The notes: a model not told the origin generated them from the letters alone. A stretch of DNA of 64,000 nt from Pseudomonas sp. GR 6-02 (GCF_001655615.1 NZ_CP011567.1:4473001-4537000); one strand, 5' to 3'; counted from the first letter of the stretch, positions 1 to 9,277 are shown. Numbers and translations: made by a program.

Positions 1-1
1 C

Positions 2-271
2 ATCAGCTCGATGCCGATTGCCGGCACCGACGGCACCATGCGCAAACGCCTGAAGCGCACGGCCATGACCGGTGAAGCCCACGTCAAGACTGGCACCCTG
101 AACACCGTGCGTGCCATCTCCGGCTTCAGCCGCGATGTCAATGGCAATACCTGGGCGGTGGTGGCGATCCTTAACGACAAGGCTCCGTTTGGCGCGTCTT
201 CGGTGCTGGATCAGGTGCTGCTGGACCTGTATCGCCAGCCGAAACTGCCGACCACGGCATCGGTGTTGTAA
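2..271 (+). CDS. dacB: D-alanyl-D-alanine carboxypeptidase/endopeptidase (PBP4), C-terminal fragment
   Basis: This is the last 89 codons of a gene that starts before the window. The fragment carries the KTGTL box, the third active-site motif (KTG) of penicillin-binding proteins, followed by a short tail in the order expected for the PBP4/DacB family (peptidase S13). These periplasmic enzymes trim pentapeptides or cleave cross-links in peptidoglycan. The catalytic SxxK and SxN motifs lie outside the window. The gene ends just before a perfect 20-bp hairpin and converges on the next gene. The family call rests on the KTG context alone, so another low-molecular-mass PBP is possible. Confidence 0.75.
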   Translation: MSSMPIAGTDGTMRKRLKRTAMTGEAHVKTGTLNTVRAISGFSRDVNGNTWAVVAILNDKAPFGASSVLDQVLLDLYRQPKLPTTASVL

Positions 272-303
272 CCGGATCCATAGAACACCTCAGATCCAAT
301 GTC

Positions 304-346
304 GGAGATTCTATGTTGCAGGGCAACCCTGCAACATAGAATCTCC
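304..346. terminator. perfect 20-bp stem-loop between convergent genes
   Basis: Arms 304-323 and 327-346 pair without a mismatch around a three-base loop (CAA). It lies between the ends of dacB (+) and the diguanylate cyclase (-), so it probably ends both transcripts. It has no run of T after the stem, so a role as an RNA-stabilising hairpin is also possible. Confidence 0.6.
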
Positions 347-366
347 AACAGGGTCTGTATGCAGAC

Positions 367-2757
367 CTAGCTCATCTGCCCTTCAACCCGATCCCTTCCC
401 GCCTGCTTCGCCGCGTAAACCCCCGAATCCGCCCGCAACAGCAACGCATCCGCGCCTTCCCCGGCCCGCCAGCTGGCAATCCCGAAACTCGCGGTAACGA
501 TCCCCACCTCGTCGATCGGCGAACTGCGCAACCCTTGCCACAGTTCCAAGGCCAGCACATGAGCCTGCTCGCCGTCGATGTCCGGACAGAGCACCATGAA
601 CTCTTCGCCCCCCAGGCGACAGAACACATCGGTGCGCCGCAGGCGACGGCCAATACGCTCACACACCGCCTGCAATACCCGATCGCCCACGGCATGGCCG
701 TGCTGGTCATTGATGCGTTTGAAGTGGTCGATGTCGAGCATGATCACCGACAACTCGCCACCGCCGCGCTCGACCCGGGCCATTTCGGTGGTCAGGCGCT
801 CCTGGAAGTAGCGGCGGTTATAGATCCCGGTCAATGAGTCGGTCACCGACAGTGCGCGCAACTCCTCTTCCACCCGCTTGAGGTCGGAAATGTCCGAAAT
901 GTAGCCATGCCACAGCACACCGCCACCGGGCAGTTCCTCCGGCGTTGCTTCGCCGCGGACCCAGCGCAGGCCACGCTCGGGCAATTGCACGCGATACTCT
1001 TCGCGCCAGGGGCTGAGGTTGTCCGCCGACACCTGGATCGACGCGCGGACCCGGCGCGAGTCCTGAGGATGAATCCGCGAGAACACCGCTTCGGCATTGC
1101 TCAGCAGTACCTCCAATTCGAGTTCGTAGATCTCGCGCATCCCGTCGCTGGCGTAGATAATGCTGAAGCGCCCATCGAACTCCATCTTGAACTGGTAAAT
1201 CCCGCCGGGCACATGGGCACTGAGCTTCTTCAACAACAGGTCCCGCGCCGCCAGAGCCTCGTGGACACGCTTGCGCTCGGTGACGTCGATACAGATCGCC
1301 AGGTGCCCAACCCACAGCCCTTGTTCGTCGAGAACTGGGGTCGCCAGCATGTTCACCGTCAAATGGCTACCGTCGCGGCGCACCAGCGTCCACTCCCGGG
1401 CTTCATGACCGCCCTCTTCCCCGCCTTCGACCAACATGGCCTGACAGGTCGGAATCGGCTTGCCATAGCGCGCGCTCAACTCCGCCGACCGCGCCTCGAG
1501 CTCCCGGGGCAGGTGCAGGTTTTCCAGGGTCATGTGGCCCACGGCCTGCGCACTGGAGTAACCGAGCATGTGCTCGGCACCGGCATTGAAAGTGCTGACG
1601 ATCCCCCGCAGGTCGGTGGCGATGATCGCCACCTGAGTCGCAGCATCCAGCACGCCGCGCAATTGGCCATGCGTGCCGCGCAGCTCTTGCTCACGGGCGT
1701 GCAGTTCCTCGGTCCGTTGCTCGACCATTTTCAGCGCCCGTTGCCGCTGGCTGACCAACACATAGAGAAACACACTGAGCAACAAGCTGAGTAAACCACC
1801 CAGCACCACCTGGCTGGTCACTGAAGAATGGTTGGCTTGCAGGAACGCAGCACTGGGGCGCATATCCACTTGATAATCGTGGTCGGCCAGGCGCAGCAAG
1901 CGCGTGGAGGATAAGTCACTGGCCCCCGCCGGGTTGGTCGACTCGTACAGCACTTCGTGTTGGTCATCGGTGGACAAGTCGAGAATGCGCACCGAGAGAG
2001 AATCATGATTCTCTTCCGGCAGCCCGTCCGCCAGCAGCTGGCGCATGCTGATCACCGCCATCACATACCCGGCGGGCGTGGTGCCCGGCAGCTGCTGACG
2101 GCTGACCGGTGCCACCAGCAACACACCCCGTGAATAGGCAGGCTCAATGCCTACCAGATGCAATGGTTGCGAGACAACCATGCGGCCAGTTCGATCGGCA
2201 CGCTCCAGGGTCGAACGGCGCAGGGGCTGGGCCAGCAGGTCGTAACCCAGCGGCGTGGGCAGTCGGCTCTGGGTTTGGGTATAGAGCACCGGCACGTACT
2301 CGTCCCGTTCCGCGGCCGGTTGCAACTGGCCGTCGGCGGTGAGTTCGCGAAAGGTGAAATTGCTCAAGCCTTCGTCATGCACGAAGCGTTCAAGCAAGGG
2401 GCGTTCGGCGCGGGAAACCCGTGGTGCCCAGGAATAGGCTTGAGTGCGCCGCAAAAGAGGTTTGGCGTAACCGTCGAATTCCTCGCGGGACACCGACTCG
2501 GAATTGGCGAAGAACCGGCGCAGGCCATCAAGGCGCTGCTCCTGATCTTCGAAACGTTCTACGATACGGCTGTAGCGTTCACTGGCGAGCAGTTGGAAAC
2601 GTTGCCGCATTTGCTGATGAAACTGATTGAGTGTTGCCCAGGCCAGCAACCCCGTAAGAATCCCGCCGACGAGCAATACCAGCAGCGCGACCAGCCAGGC
2701 CGAGACATCTTCGCTGATAAAACCCAGGATCTTGGGGCGCACGGCGTGTAACGACAT
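367..2757 (-). CDS. membrane-bound CHASE-PAS-GGDEF diguanylate cyclase
   Basis: The 796-residue protein has an N-terminal membrane segment (about residues 15-37), a periplasmic CHASE-type sensor (about 70-290), a second membrane segment (about 315-340), a short helical linker, two PAS-like domains (about 365-480 and 505-620, the first with the DVTERK end typical of PAS/PAC) and a C-terminal GGDEF domain. The catalytic motif is GGEEF near residue 715. An RRTD inhibitory (I) site lies five residues before it, so it should make c-di-GMP and be inhibited by product. There is no EAL domain. It is a single-gene unit running convergent to dacB. The ligand cannot be told from the sequence. Confidence 0.9.
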   Translation of the reverse strand: MSLHAVRPKILGFISEDVSAWLVALLVLLVGGILTGLLAWATLNQFHQQMRQRFQLLASERYSRIVERFEDQEQRLDGLRRFFANSESVSREEFDGYAKPLLRRTQAYSWAPRVSRAERPLLERFVHDEGLSNFTFRELTADGQLQPAAERDEYVPVLYTQTQSRLPTPLGYDLLAQPLRRSTLERADRTGRMVVSQPLHLVGIEPAYSRGVLLVAPVSRQQLPGTTPAGYVMAVISMRQLLADGLPEENHDSLSVRILDLSTDDQHEVLYESTNPAGASDLSSTRLLRLADHDYQVDMRPSAAFLQANHSSVTSQVVLGGLLSLLLSVFLYVLVSQRQRALKMVEQRTEELHAREQELRGTHGQLRGVLDAATQVAIIATDLRGIVSTFNAGAEHMLGYSSAQAVGHMTLENLHLPRELEARSAELSARYGKPIPTCQAMLVEGGEEGGHEAREWTLVRRDGSHLTVNMLATPVLDEQGLWVGHLAICIDVTERKRVHEALAARDLLLKKLSAHVPGGIYQFKMEFDGRFSIIYASDGMREIYELELEVLLSNAEAVFSRIHPQDSRRVRASIQVSADNLSPWREEYRVQLPERGLRWVRGEATPEELPGGGVLWHGYISDISDLKRVEEELRALSVTDSLTGIYNRRYFQERLTTEMARVERGGGELSVIMLDIDHFKRINDQHGHAVGDRVLQAVCERIGRRLRRTDVFCRLGGEEFMVLCPDIDGEQAHVLALELWQGLRSSPIDEVGIVTASFGIASWRAGEGADALLLRADSGVYAAKQAGRDRVEGQMS

Positions 2758-2900
2758 AAACGCAACTCATAACGCCAGGTGCCGGAAAGCCCATTGGCCA
2801 TGAGTTGAGTTATAGCTATTAGCCACTAATTTGACCAGCACTGAAAGAACCAAAGAGCCTTTAAAAATCAAGGCTCTGTGGATCCAATCAGGCTTAAGTG

Positions 2901-5171
2901 TCAGCGAGCAGTGATCTTCCAGGCACGGTGGATCTTGCCATTACGGGCGAAATCCGGATCGATGGTCTGGGCCGTGATTTCCTCAACGGCATAACGCTCG
3001 GTGAGGTTTTCCTCGAGCTGGAACTTGCGGAAGTTGTTGGAGAAGTACAACACCCCACCCGGTGCCAGTCGCGCCATGGCCAGGTCGATCAACTGCACCT
3101 GGTCACGCTGCACGTCGAAGATCCCTTCCATGCGTTTGGAGTTGGAGAAGGTCGGCGGGTCGATGAAGATCAGGTCGTATTCGTCACGGCAGGCGTCGAG
3201 CCAGGCCATCACGTCGCCCTGCTCCAGACGGTTCTTGTCGGAGAAACCGTTCAGCGACAGATTGCGCCGCGCCCAGTCCAGGTAGGTTTTCGACAGATCG
3301 ACGCTGGTGGTGCTGCGCGCACCGCCCTTGGCCGCATGCACGCTGGCGGTCGCGGTGTAGCAATACAGGTTGAGGAAGCGTTTGCCGGCCGCCTCTTTCT
3401 GAATCCGCATGCGCATCGGCCGGTGGTCGAGAAACAACCCGGTGTCGAGGTAGTCGGTGAGGTTCACCAGCAGCTTCACGCCGCCTTCATTGACCTCGTT
3501 GAACTTGCCCTGGGCGCTCTGGCGTTCGTACTGCTTGGTGCCGCTCTGACGTTCGCGACGCTTGACCACCACGCGGCTCTTGTCGATGTTCAACGCCTGC
3601 GGGATTGCCGCCAGGGCATCGAACATCCGCGCCGAGGCTTTTTCCGGATCGATGGATTTCGGCGCGGCGTATTCCTGAACGTGGACCCAGTCGTGATACA
3701 GGTCGATGGCCATGGAATATTCCGGCATGTCGGCATCGTAGACGCGGTAGCAGTCGATGCCTTCACGCTTGACCCACTTGCCCAGCGCCTTGACGTTCTT
3801 TTGCAGACGGTTGGCAAACATCTGCCCACCTTCGCTCAAGCGCGGTTGCTCAATCACCGGGGCGGGTGCCGGAGCCGGTTTGATCGGATTGCCGTTCTTG
3901 TTGTACTTGCGCTCTTGCGGCTCACTCGGTGCTTCATCGTAGGCCGCCTGTTCACGCTCGGCCTGACGCTGTTCCGGGGTGCGACGCTCGCCGGTGACGA
4001 ACTGGTCTGGCGTGACCTTGATCAACAGCAATTTGCACGGCAACGCGCCGTTCCAGAACGAATACTGTTTGTGGCTGCGGATGCCCATGCGCTTGCCCAG
4101 ATCCGGAGCGCCGGTGAACACCGCCGCCTCCCAGTTCAAGCACGCTTGACGCAGACGCTCGCCGAGGTTCTGGTAGAGGTAGAGCAGGCTCGCCTCATCG
4201 CCCAGACGCTCGCCGTACGGAGGGTTGCAGATCACCAGGCCTTTCTGGTTCTGGTCCGGACGCGGCTCGAACGTTGCCACTTCGCCCTGGTAAATCTTGA
4301 TCCACTCGCTCAGGCCGGCACGTTCGACGTTGTTGCGGCCCGGTTGAATCAGGCGTGGGTCGGCTTCGTAACCGCGAATCCACAGCGGTGGCTTGGCCAG
4401 GCCAGCCGCAGCGCGTTCAGTGGCTTCTTCGTGGAGTTTTTTCCACAGCGCCGGCACGTGACCGAGCCAGGCGGTGAAGCCCCACTGCTCGCGGCGCAGG
4501 TTCGGCGCCATATCGGCGGCGATCATGGCGGCTTCCACCAGGAACGTGCCGACACCGCACATCGGGTCAGCCAGCGCGCCACCATCGGCGGCAATGCGCG
4601 GCCAGCCGGAACGGATCAGAATCGCTGCCGCGAGGTTTTCCTTCAGCGGCGCCGCGCCTTGCTGCAAGCGATAACCGCGCTGGTGCAGGCTGTGCCCGGA
4701 CAGGTCGAGGGACAGGATGGCTTCGCCACGGTCCAGACGCAGGTGAACGCGCAGGTCGGGGTTGAGCTTGTCGATGGACGGGCGATCGCCTTGCGGGGTG
4801 CGCAGTTTGTCGACGATGGCATCCTTGACCTTCAAGGCGCCAAAGTGCGTGTTGTCGATGCCAGAGCCGTGACCGCTGAATTCGACGGCCAGGGTGCCGT
4901 CGTTGAGCATGTGGTCTTGCCAATCGATATCCAGCACACCGTGATAGAGATCTTCGGCGTCCTTCATCGGGAAGCGCTTGAGCACCAACAGCACCCGGTT
5001 CGCCAGACGCGACCACAGGCACAGGCGATAAGCGGTTTCCATGGTGGCCATGCCGCGCACAGCCGAGGTGTGCTCGCGTGCTTCCTCAAGGCCAAGCCCG
5101 ACGGCTTCCTCGATGAGCAGACCTTCAAGGCCTTTGGGGCAAGTGAGGAAGAGTTCGAAACGATCGGACAT
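2901..5171 (-). CDS. rlmL: bifunctional 23S rRNA methyltransferase RlmKL (m2G2445 and m7G2069)
   Basis: The start is placed at MSDRFELF (756 residues) rather than 12 codons upstream, because this matches the family's usual N-terminus. An N-terminal THUMP-like RNA-binding region is followed by the RlmL methyltransferase domain with its NPPYGERLG motif near residue 315, then a second Rossmann methyltransferase domain (RlmK) with FIDPPTFSNSKRM near residue 665. The fused arrangement is the normal gammaproteobacterial form. The cytoplasmic enzyme modifies G2445 and G2069 of 23S rRNA. It is divergent from rmf, another ribosome gene, and this pairing is usual in Pseudomonas. Confidence 0.95.
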   Translation of the reverse strand: MSDRFELFLTCPKGLEGLLIEEAVGLGLEEAREHTSAVRGMATMETAYRLCLWSRLANRVLLVLKRFPMKDAEDLYHGVLDIDWQDHMLNDGTLAVEFSGHGSGIDNTHFGALKVKDAIVDKLRTPQGDRPSIDKLNPDLRVHLRLDRGEAILSLDLSGHSLHQRGYRLQQGAAPLKENLAAAILIRSGWPRIAADGGALADPMCGVGTFLVEAAMIAADMAPNLRREQWGFTAWLGHVPALWKKLHEEATERAAAGLAKPPLWIRGYEADPRLIQPGRNNVERAGLSEWIKIYQGEVATFEPRPDQNQKGLVICNPPYGERLGDEASLLYLYQNLGERLRQACLNWEAAVFTGAPDLGKRMGIRSHKQYSFWNGALPCKLLLIKVTPDQFVTGERRTPEQRQAEREQAAYDEAPSEPQERKYNKNGNPIKPAPAPAPVIEQPRLSEGGQMFANRLQKNVKALGKWVKREGIDCYRVYDADMPEYSMAIDLYHDWVHVQEYAAPKSIDPEKASARMFDALAAIPQALNIDKSRVVVKRRERQSGTKQYERQSAQGKFNEVNEGGVKLLVNLTDYLDTGLFLDHRPMRMRIQKEAAGKRFLNLYCYTATASVHAAKGGARSTTSVDLSKTYLDWARRNLSLNGFSDKNRLEQGDVMAWLDACRDEYDLIFIDPPTFSNSKRMEGIFDVQRDQVQLIDLAMARLAPGGVLYFSNNFRKFQLEENLTERYAVEEITAQTIDPDFARNGKIHRAWKITAR

Positions 5172-5571
5172 GGTAATTCCAGAGCCTTTAGCTAAGTGAA
5201 CCGGCAACGCGTTGCCGATCCGGTTTTCAATCAGGCGTTTTTCTAACAGAACGCCCGCGTGGCACGAAGGTGTGCCGTCCCACCCTGACTGCTCGGGTTA
5301 AAAGAGCTTAGATGCCAGGGCAGATAAAAAAGTTGATGAAACAAAATGTCATAAGTCGACCCTTCGTCGAATAATACCCAAGAGCAACGGGTGTCATTCT
5401 CGTTAAGGCGGAACCCCCAGCATCCCAGCGAAGGGCCGATCATACCGGGCTTTGGCCAATCAACACGGCACAAATATCGTGTTACTTATGGCCATACCAT
5501 CTTTATGGTTACGTTCTTATGACAAAACGGTCATTCCCTCGATGTGACGCATTGGTTAGAACTCCACTCAG
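5172..5571. other. intergenic region between rlmL and the rmf leader
   Basis: No gene can be supported here. It must hold the rlmL and rmf promoters. A 14-bp palindrome, GGCAACGCGTTGCC, lies at 5203-5216 just upstream of rlmL. A 76-codon minus-strand reading frame at 5243-5473 has no ribosome-binding site and no recognisable similarity. Confidence 0.5.
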
Positions 5572-5663
5572 GTTGACGTCGCAACGGCGTCAACACCTTG
5601 GCTCGCGACGCCGGCAGCGAGCCACCAACGGCAGAATTTTTCTGCCTGACCTCGATTGAGGTC
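5572..5663 (+). promoter_or_regulatory. rmf 5' leader with four consecutive hairpins
   Basis: Four stem-loops with perfect stems follow one another: 5572-5578/5588-5594, 5600-5606/5617-5623, 5630-5636/5640-5646 and 5648-5653/5658-5663. They end 40 bases before the rmf start codon, upstream of its GUGAGGGA ribosome-binding site. The row of stable stems suggests control of rmf mRNA stability or translation; this role is inference. Confidence 0.55.
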
Positions 5664-5702
5664 GACGCGATACATACAGTCAACAAGTGAGGGAAACACC
5701 CT

Positions 5703-5918
5703 ATGAGAAGACTTAAGCGTGATCCGTTGGAAAGAGCATTTTTGCGCGGATATCAATATGGCGTTGGTGGTAAATCCCGTGAGCTTTGCCCTTTTACTCT
5801 ACCGTCGGTACGCCAAGCCTGGATCAATGGCTGGCGAGAAGGACGCGGCGACAATTGGGACGGTATGACCGGCACTGCGGGAATCCACAGACTCAACGAA
5901 CTTCACGCCGTCGGCTAA
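5703..5918 (+). CDS. rmf: ribosome modulation factor
   Basis: The 71-residue basic protein has the RMF family pattern: an N-terminal MRRLKRDPLERAF helix, the RGYQYG turn, and the WINGWREGR segment. RMF binds 70S ribosomes in stationary phase and pairs them into inactive 100S dimers, with help from HPF. A GTGAGGGA ribosome-binding site lies eight bases before the ATG. It has its own leader of four hairpins and its own strong terminator, so it is a single-gene unit between rlmL and pyrD, its usual place in Pseudomonas. Confidence 0.96.
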   Translation: MRRLKRDPLERAFLRGYQYGVGGKSRELCPFTLPSVRQAWINGWREGRGDNWDGMTGTAGIHRLNELHAVG

Positions 5919-6004
5919 TACAGGGCACACACTCCGACACGACAATCTGATTACGCTACGACTTAACCACGCACGTCCTATCCGGACGGCGGGCTTCGGC
6001 CCAG

Positions 6005-6029
6005 GGGCTCCTTCGGGGAGCCCTTTTTT
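6005..6029 (+). terminator. intrinsic terminator of rmf
   Basis: GGGCTCC/GGAGCCC stem (6005-6011/6017-6023) followed by six T (6024-6029). Confidence 0.9.
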
Positions 6030-6065
6030 ATGCCTGCAAAGAAACTACGGTGGTGAGGTCGTTTC

Positions 6066-6198
6066 TGTGGCGAGGGAGCTTGCTCCCGCTGGGCTGCGAT
6101 GCGGCCCCAAAACCAATCAACCCGGAGTGTCAGGTAAAACGCGGTTGCAGGATTTACGACTGCTTCGCAGCCGAGCGGGAGCAAGCTCCCTCGCCACA
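6066..6198. repeat. REP-type inverted pair (REPIN-like)
   Basis: Two 25-base arms, 6066-6090 and 6174-6198, are perfect inverse complements and begin TGTGGCGAGGGAGCTTGCTC. The same arm recurs at 40004-40136. Such pairs are dispersed in P. fluorescens-group genomes between genes. This one separates rmf from the 3' end of pyrD. Confidence 0.8.
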
Positions 6199-6228
6199 AA
6201 AGCCCCCACCATCAGGGCAAATCAGGCT

Positions 6229-7248
6229 TCAGCGCAACGCGGCGATGGCATCTACCGATTCACGAATCAGTGCCGGGCCTTTATAGATAAAGCCCGAATA
6301 GATCTGCACCAGGCTCGCACCCGCGGCGATTTTCTCAGCCGCGTGCTTGCCTTCGGTGATACCGCCCACGGCGATGATCGGCAAGCGACCGGCCAGTTCC
6401 GCCGCCAGCACCTTCACGGTGTGGGTGCTCTTGTCGCGAACCGGTGCGCCGGACAACCCGCCCGCCTCGTCACCGTGCTCCAGGCCTTCGACGCCGACGC
6501 GGCTCAGGGTGGTGTTGGTGGCGATCACCGCATCCATCCCGGTTTCGATCAACGCCTGGGCGACTTGAGCGGTTTCTTCATCGCTCATGTCCGGTGCGAT
6601 CTTGATCGCCAAAGGCACATGTTTGCCGTGGCGCAGGGCCAATTCCGCCCGGCGCGTGGCCAGGTCGGCAAGCAATTGCTTGAGCGAATCGCCGAATTGC
6701 AGGCTGCGCAGGCCCGGTGTGTTCGGCGAGCTGACATTGACCGTCACGTAGCTGGCGTGTGCATAGACCTTGTCCAGGCAGATCAGGTAGTCGTCAACCG
6801 CACGTTCAACCGGCGTATCAAAGTTCTTGCCGATATTGATACCCAGCACGCCCTTGTACTTGGCCGCCGCCACGCGAGCGAGCAAGTGATCGACGCCGAG
6901 GTTGTTGAAACCCATGCGGTTGATGATCGCCTCGGCTTGCGGCAAGCGGAAAATCCGTGGTTTCGGATTACCCGGTTGCGGACGCGGGGTAATGGTACCG
7001 ATTTCGACGAAACCGAAACCCAGTTGGGCAAACCCGTCGATCGCCGCGCCGTTCTTGTCCAGACCGGCCGCCAGCCCCACCGGGTTCGGGAATTCCAGGC
7101 CCATGACCGTCACCGGCATTTTCGCCGGCGCCTTGCACAGTAAGCCGTTGAGGCCCAAACGCCCGCCCGCGCCGATCAGGTCCAGGGACAGATCGTGGGA
7201 GGTTTCCGGGGAAAGTTTGAACAGCAGCTGACGGGCCAGGGTGTACAT
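6229..7248 (-). CDS. pyrD: dihydroorotate dehydrogenase (quinone), class 2
   Basis: The start at [12 protein letters not shown] (339 residues) fits the class 2 family; the open frame extends 42 codons further but that stretch is not family-like. The N-terminal helical segment is the membrane-docking, quinone-channel part of class 2 enzymes. The barrel follows, with [15 protein letters not shown] (FMN binding) and [12 protein letters not shown], which contains the class 2 catalytic serine region. It oxidises dihydroorotate to orotate in pyrimidine synthesis and passes electrons to ubiquinone at the inner membrane. It appears to be a single-gene unit. Confidence 0.96.
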   Translation of the reverse strand: MYTLARQLLFKLSPETSHDLSLDLIGAGGRLGLNGLLCKAPAKMPVTVMGLEFPNPVGLAAGLDKNGAAIDGFAQLGFGFVEIGTITPRPQPGNPKPRIFRLPQAEAIINRMGFNNLGVDHLLARVAAAKYKGVLGINIGKNFDTPVERAVDDYLICLDKVYAHASYVTVNVSSPNTPGLRSLQFGDSLKQLLADLATRRAELALRHGKHVPLAIKIAPDMSDEETAQVAQALIETGMDAVIATNTTLSRVGVEGLEHGDEAGGLSGAPVRDKSTHTVKVLAAELAGRLPIIAVGGITEGKHAAEKIAAGASLVQIYSGFIYKGPALIRESVDAIAALR

Positions 7249-7339
7249 GGGCAGGCTTGACTCGGGTGGCGATGAGAGGCGGCGATTATAGCCGCGCATC
7301 GAGTCCACAGGCGAGGCGCACGACAAAATCAGCCAGCGA

Positions 7340-7355
7340 TGGCATATGCCTTGCA
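7340..7355 (+). promoter_or_regulatory. sigma-54 type promoter of nasST
   Basis: TGGCATA-N4-TTGCA fits the -24/-12 consensus (TGGCACR-N4-TTGCW) with exact GG-to-GC spacing. Transcription should start near 7367, just before the leader hairpins. This implies nitrogen-responsive (NtrC) control of the sensor pair; no NtrC site was identified by eye. Confidence 0.7.
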
Positions 7356-7372
7356 CCAACATGATCATCAGC

Positions 7373-7414
7373 ACTCATGCCAACGACGGAATGAGTGGAA
7401 GGACAATGGCGTCG
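7373..7414 (+). promoter_or_regulatory. ANTAR-type leader hairpins in front of nasST
   Basis: Hairpin P1 has arms 7373-7381/7388-7396 with one mismatch and a six-base loop AACGAC (7382-7387), with A at position 1 and G at position 4 as in ANTAR RNA targets. A weaker P2 has arms 7402-7404/7411-7413 around loop AATGGC (7405-7410), again A1 and G4. The right arm of P2 uses bases of the terminator's left arm, so the two cannot form together. Confidence 0.6.
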
Positions 7415-7459
7415 TCACCGGCTCTGCTCGCGCAGAGGCCATGGGACGACGTTTTTTTT
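7410..7459 (+). terminator. leader terminator (attenuator) of nasST
   Basis: CGTCGTC (7410-7416) pairs with GACGACG (7445-7451), with an inner TCTGC/GCAGA stem, followed by eight T (7452-7459). It sits between the promoter and nasS, so it must be overcome for nasST expression. Confidence 0.75.
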
Positions 7460-7474
7460 GGAAGGTGCAAATCG

Positions 7475-8686
7475 ATGAACGAACCATCAGCCGGCCCACT
7501 GGCCTGGGTCAACGGCAGCGATGCCCCGGAAAAAACCGAAATAAACCTTGGCTTCATGGCTCTGAGCGACTGCGCCTCAGTGGTGGTCGCCGCCACCCAG
7601 GGCTTCGCCCAGCCTTACGGTCTGACCCTGAACCTCAAGCGCCAGTCGTCCTGGGCCAACCTGCGGGACAAACTGGTCAGCGGCGAACTCGACGCCGCCC
7701 ACAGCCTGTACGGCCTGATTTACGCCGTGCACCTGGGCATCGGCGGCGTAGCCTCCACCGACATGGCCGTGCTCATGGGCCTGAACCAGAACGGCCAGAG
7801 CATCAACCTCTCCCACGGCTTGCAGGCCTTGGGCGTGACCAGTCCTGAAGCACTGGACCATCACGTGCACCAAAGTCGCCCAAAACTGACCTTCGCCCAG
7901 ACATTTCCCACAGGCACCCACGCCATGTGGCTGTATTACTGGCTGGCGAGCCAGGGCATTCATCCGTTGCAGGATGTCGACAGCGTGGTGGTGCCGCCGC
8001 CACAAATGGTCGCGCACCTGCAAGCCGGGCGCATCGACGGGTTCTGCGTCGGCGAACCGTGGGCTGCCAGTGCGGTGCGACAGAATCTCGGTTTCACCAT
8101 GGCCACCACTCAGACCATCTGGCCCGACCACCCGGAAAAAGTCCTCGGCTGCACCCGCGCCTTCGTCGAGCAATACCCCAATACCGCCCGGGCCCTGGTG
8201 ATGGCGATCCTCGAGGCCAGCCGCTTCATTGAAGCCAGCCGCGAAAATCGCCGCAGCACCGCGCAACTGTTGAGCGCACCCGAATACCTGGATGCCCCGC
8301 TCGATTGCATCGAACCGCGCTTGCTCGGTGACTATACCGACGGCCTGGGCAATCACTGGCAAGACCCGCACGCGATGCGTTTCCACAGTGGCGGCGAGGT
8401 CAATCTGCCGTATCTGTCCGACGGCATGTGGTTCATGACCCAGTTCCGTCGCTGGGGCTTATTGCGTGACGACCCGGATTACCTCGGCGTGGCCCGCCAA
8501 GTCCAGCAACTAGACTTATACAGTGAGGCCGCCGCCGCTGTCGGCGTGCCCGCCCGTGGTCAGGAAATGCGCAGCAGTCAACTGATCGACGGCAAGATCT
8601 GGGACGGTTCGGACCCGGTCGGCTATGCCCGCAGTTTTACGCTGCACGCCATGAGCGACAGCGCTCCCCTTCTCGCCAGCCGCTGA
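7475..8686 (+). CDS. nasS: nitrate sensor NasS, NrtA/CmpA-like binding protein
   Basis: The chosen start, MNEPSAGPLAW (403 residues), follows a GGAAGGT ribosome-binding site at 7460-7466; the frame runs further upstream but through the leader terminator. The protein resembles the nitrate-binding NrtA/CmpA family (LGFMALSDCASVVVA near the N-terminus, QLYDTA-like dock replaced by NLRDKLVSGELDAAHSLYG) but has no signal peptide, as expected for cytoplasmic NasS. In this family, NasS holds NasT without nitrate and releases it when nitrate binds. nasT follows after 15 bases. Confidence 0.92.
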   Translation: MNEPSAGPLAWVNGSDAPEKTEINLGFMALSDCASVVVAATQGFAQPYGLTLNLKRQSSWANLRDKLVSGELDAAHSLYGLIYAVHLGIGGVASTDMAVLMGLNQNGQSINLSHGLQALGVTSPEALDHHVHQSRPKLTFAQTFPTGTHAMWLYYWLASQGIHPLQDVDSVVVPPPQMVAHLQAGRIDGFCVGEPWAASAVRQNLGFTMATTQTIWPDHPEKVLGCTRAFVEQYPNTARALVMAILEASRFIEASRENRRSTAQLLSAPEYLDAPLDCIEPRLLGDYTDGLGNHWQDPHAMRFHSGGEVNLPYLSDGMWFMTQFRRWGLLRDDPDYLGVARQVQQLDLYSEAAAAVGVPARGQEMRSSQLIDGKIWDGSDPVGYARSFTLHAMSDSAPLLASR

Positions 8687-8701
8687 CAGGAGCCTGCGAA
8701 T

Positions 8702-9277
8702 ATGTTGCGTATCCTGCTGATCAATGACACCGCGAAAAAAGTCGGGCGTCTGAAAGCGGCCCTGACCGAAGCCGGGTTCGAAGTCATCGACGAGTCCGGC
8801 CTGACCATTGACCTGCCCGCGCGCGTCGAAACGGTGCGTCCGGACGTGATTCTGATCGATACCGAGTCACCGAGCCGCGATGTGATGGAACAAGTGGTGC
8901 TGGTTACTCGCGACCAACCACGGCCAATCGTGATGTTCACCGACGAGCACGATCCCGGCGTGATGCGCCAGGCGATCAAGTCCGGCGTCAGTGCCTACAT
9001 CGTCGAAGGCATTCACGCACAACGCTTGCAGCCGATTCTCGACGTGGCCATGGCTCGCTTTGAAAGCGATCAGGCCCTGCGCGCGCAACTGCACGCCCGC
9101 GACCAGCAACTGGCCGAGCGCAAGCGCATCGAGCTGGCCAAGGGGCTGCTGATGAAGATGAAGGACTGCAATGAAGAAGAGGCCTACACCCTGATGCGCC
9201 GCCAGGCCATGAGCCGCCAGCAGAAGCTGATACAGGTGGCGGAGCAAATCATTGCCATGAGTGAGTTGCTTGGCTGA
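8702..9277 (+). CDS. nasT: ANTAR-domain antiterminator NasT
   Basis: The 191-residue protein has an N-terminal receiver-like domain (about 1-120) and a C-terminal ANTAR RNA-binding domain (about 125-185; KRIELAKGLLM, then the EEAYTLMRRQAM helix). ANTAR proteins bind paired hairpins with six-base loops and prevent formation of a downstream terminator. The three leaders in this window (7.4, 9.4 and 12.6 kb) are its likely RNA targets. A CAGGAG ribosome-binding site lies before the ATG. It is cotranscribed with nasS, its partner and inhibitor. Confidence 0.94.
   Translation: MLRILLINDTAKKVGRLKAALTEAGFEVIDESGLTIDLPARVETVRPDVILIDTESPSRDVMEQVVLVTRDQPRPIVMFTDEHDPGVMRQAIKSGVSAYIVEGIHAQRLQPILDVAMARFESDQALRAQLHARDQQLAERKRIELAKGLLMKMKDCNEEEAYTLMRRQAMSRQQKLIQVAEQIIAMSELLG

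Noticed and set aside
2898..5195. A 765-codon open frame antisense to rlmL
   Set aside because: It mirrors the rlmL codons on the opposite strand; high GC in third positions creates such long frames. rlmL carries clear family motifs.
5243..5473. A 76-codon minus-strand frame between rlmL and rmf
   Set aside because: No ribosome-binding site and no recognisable pattern.
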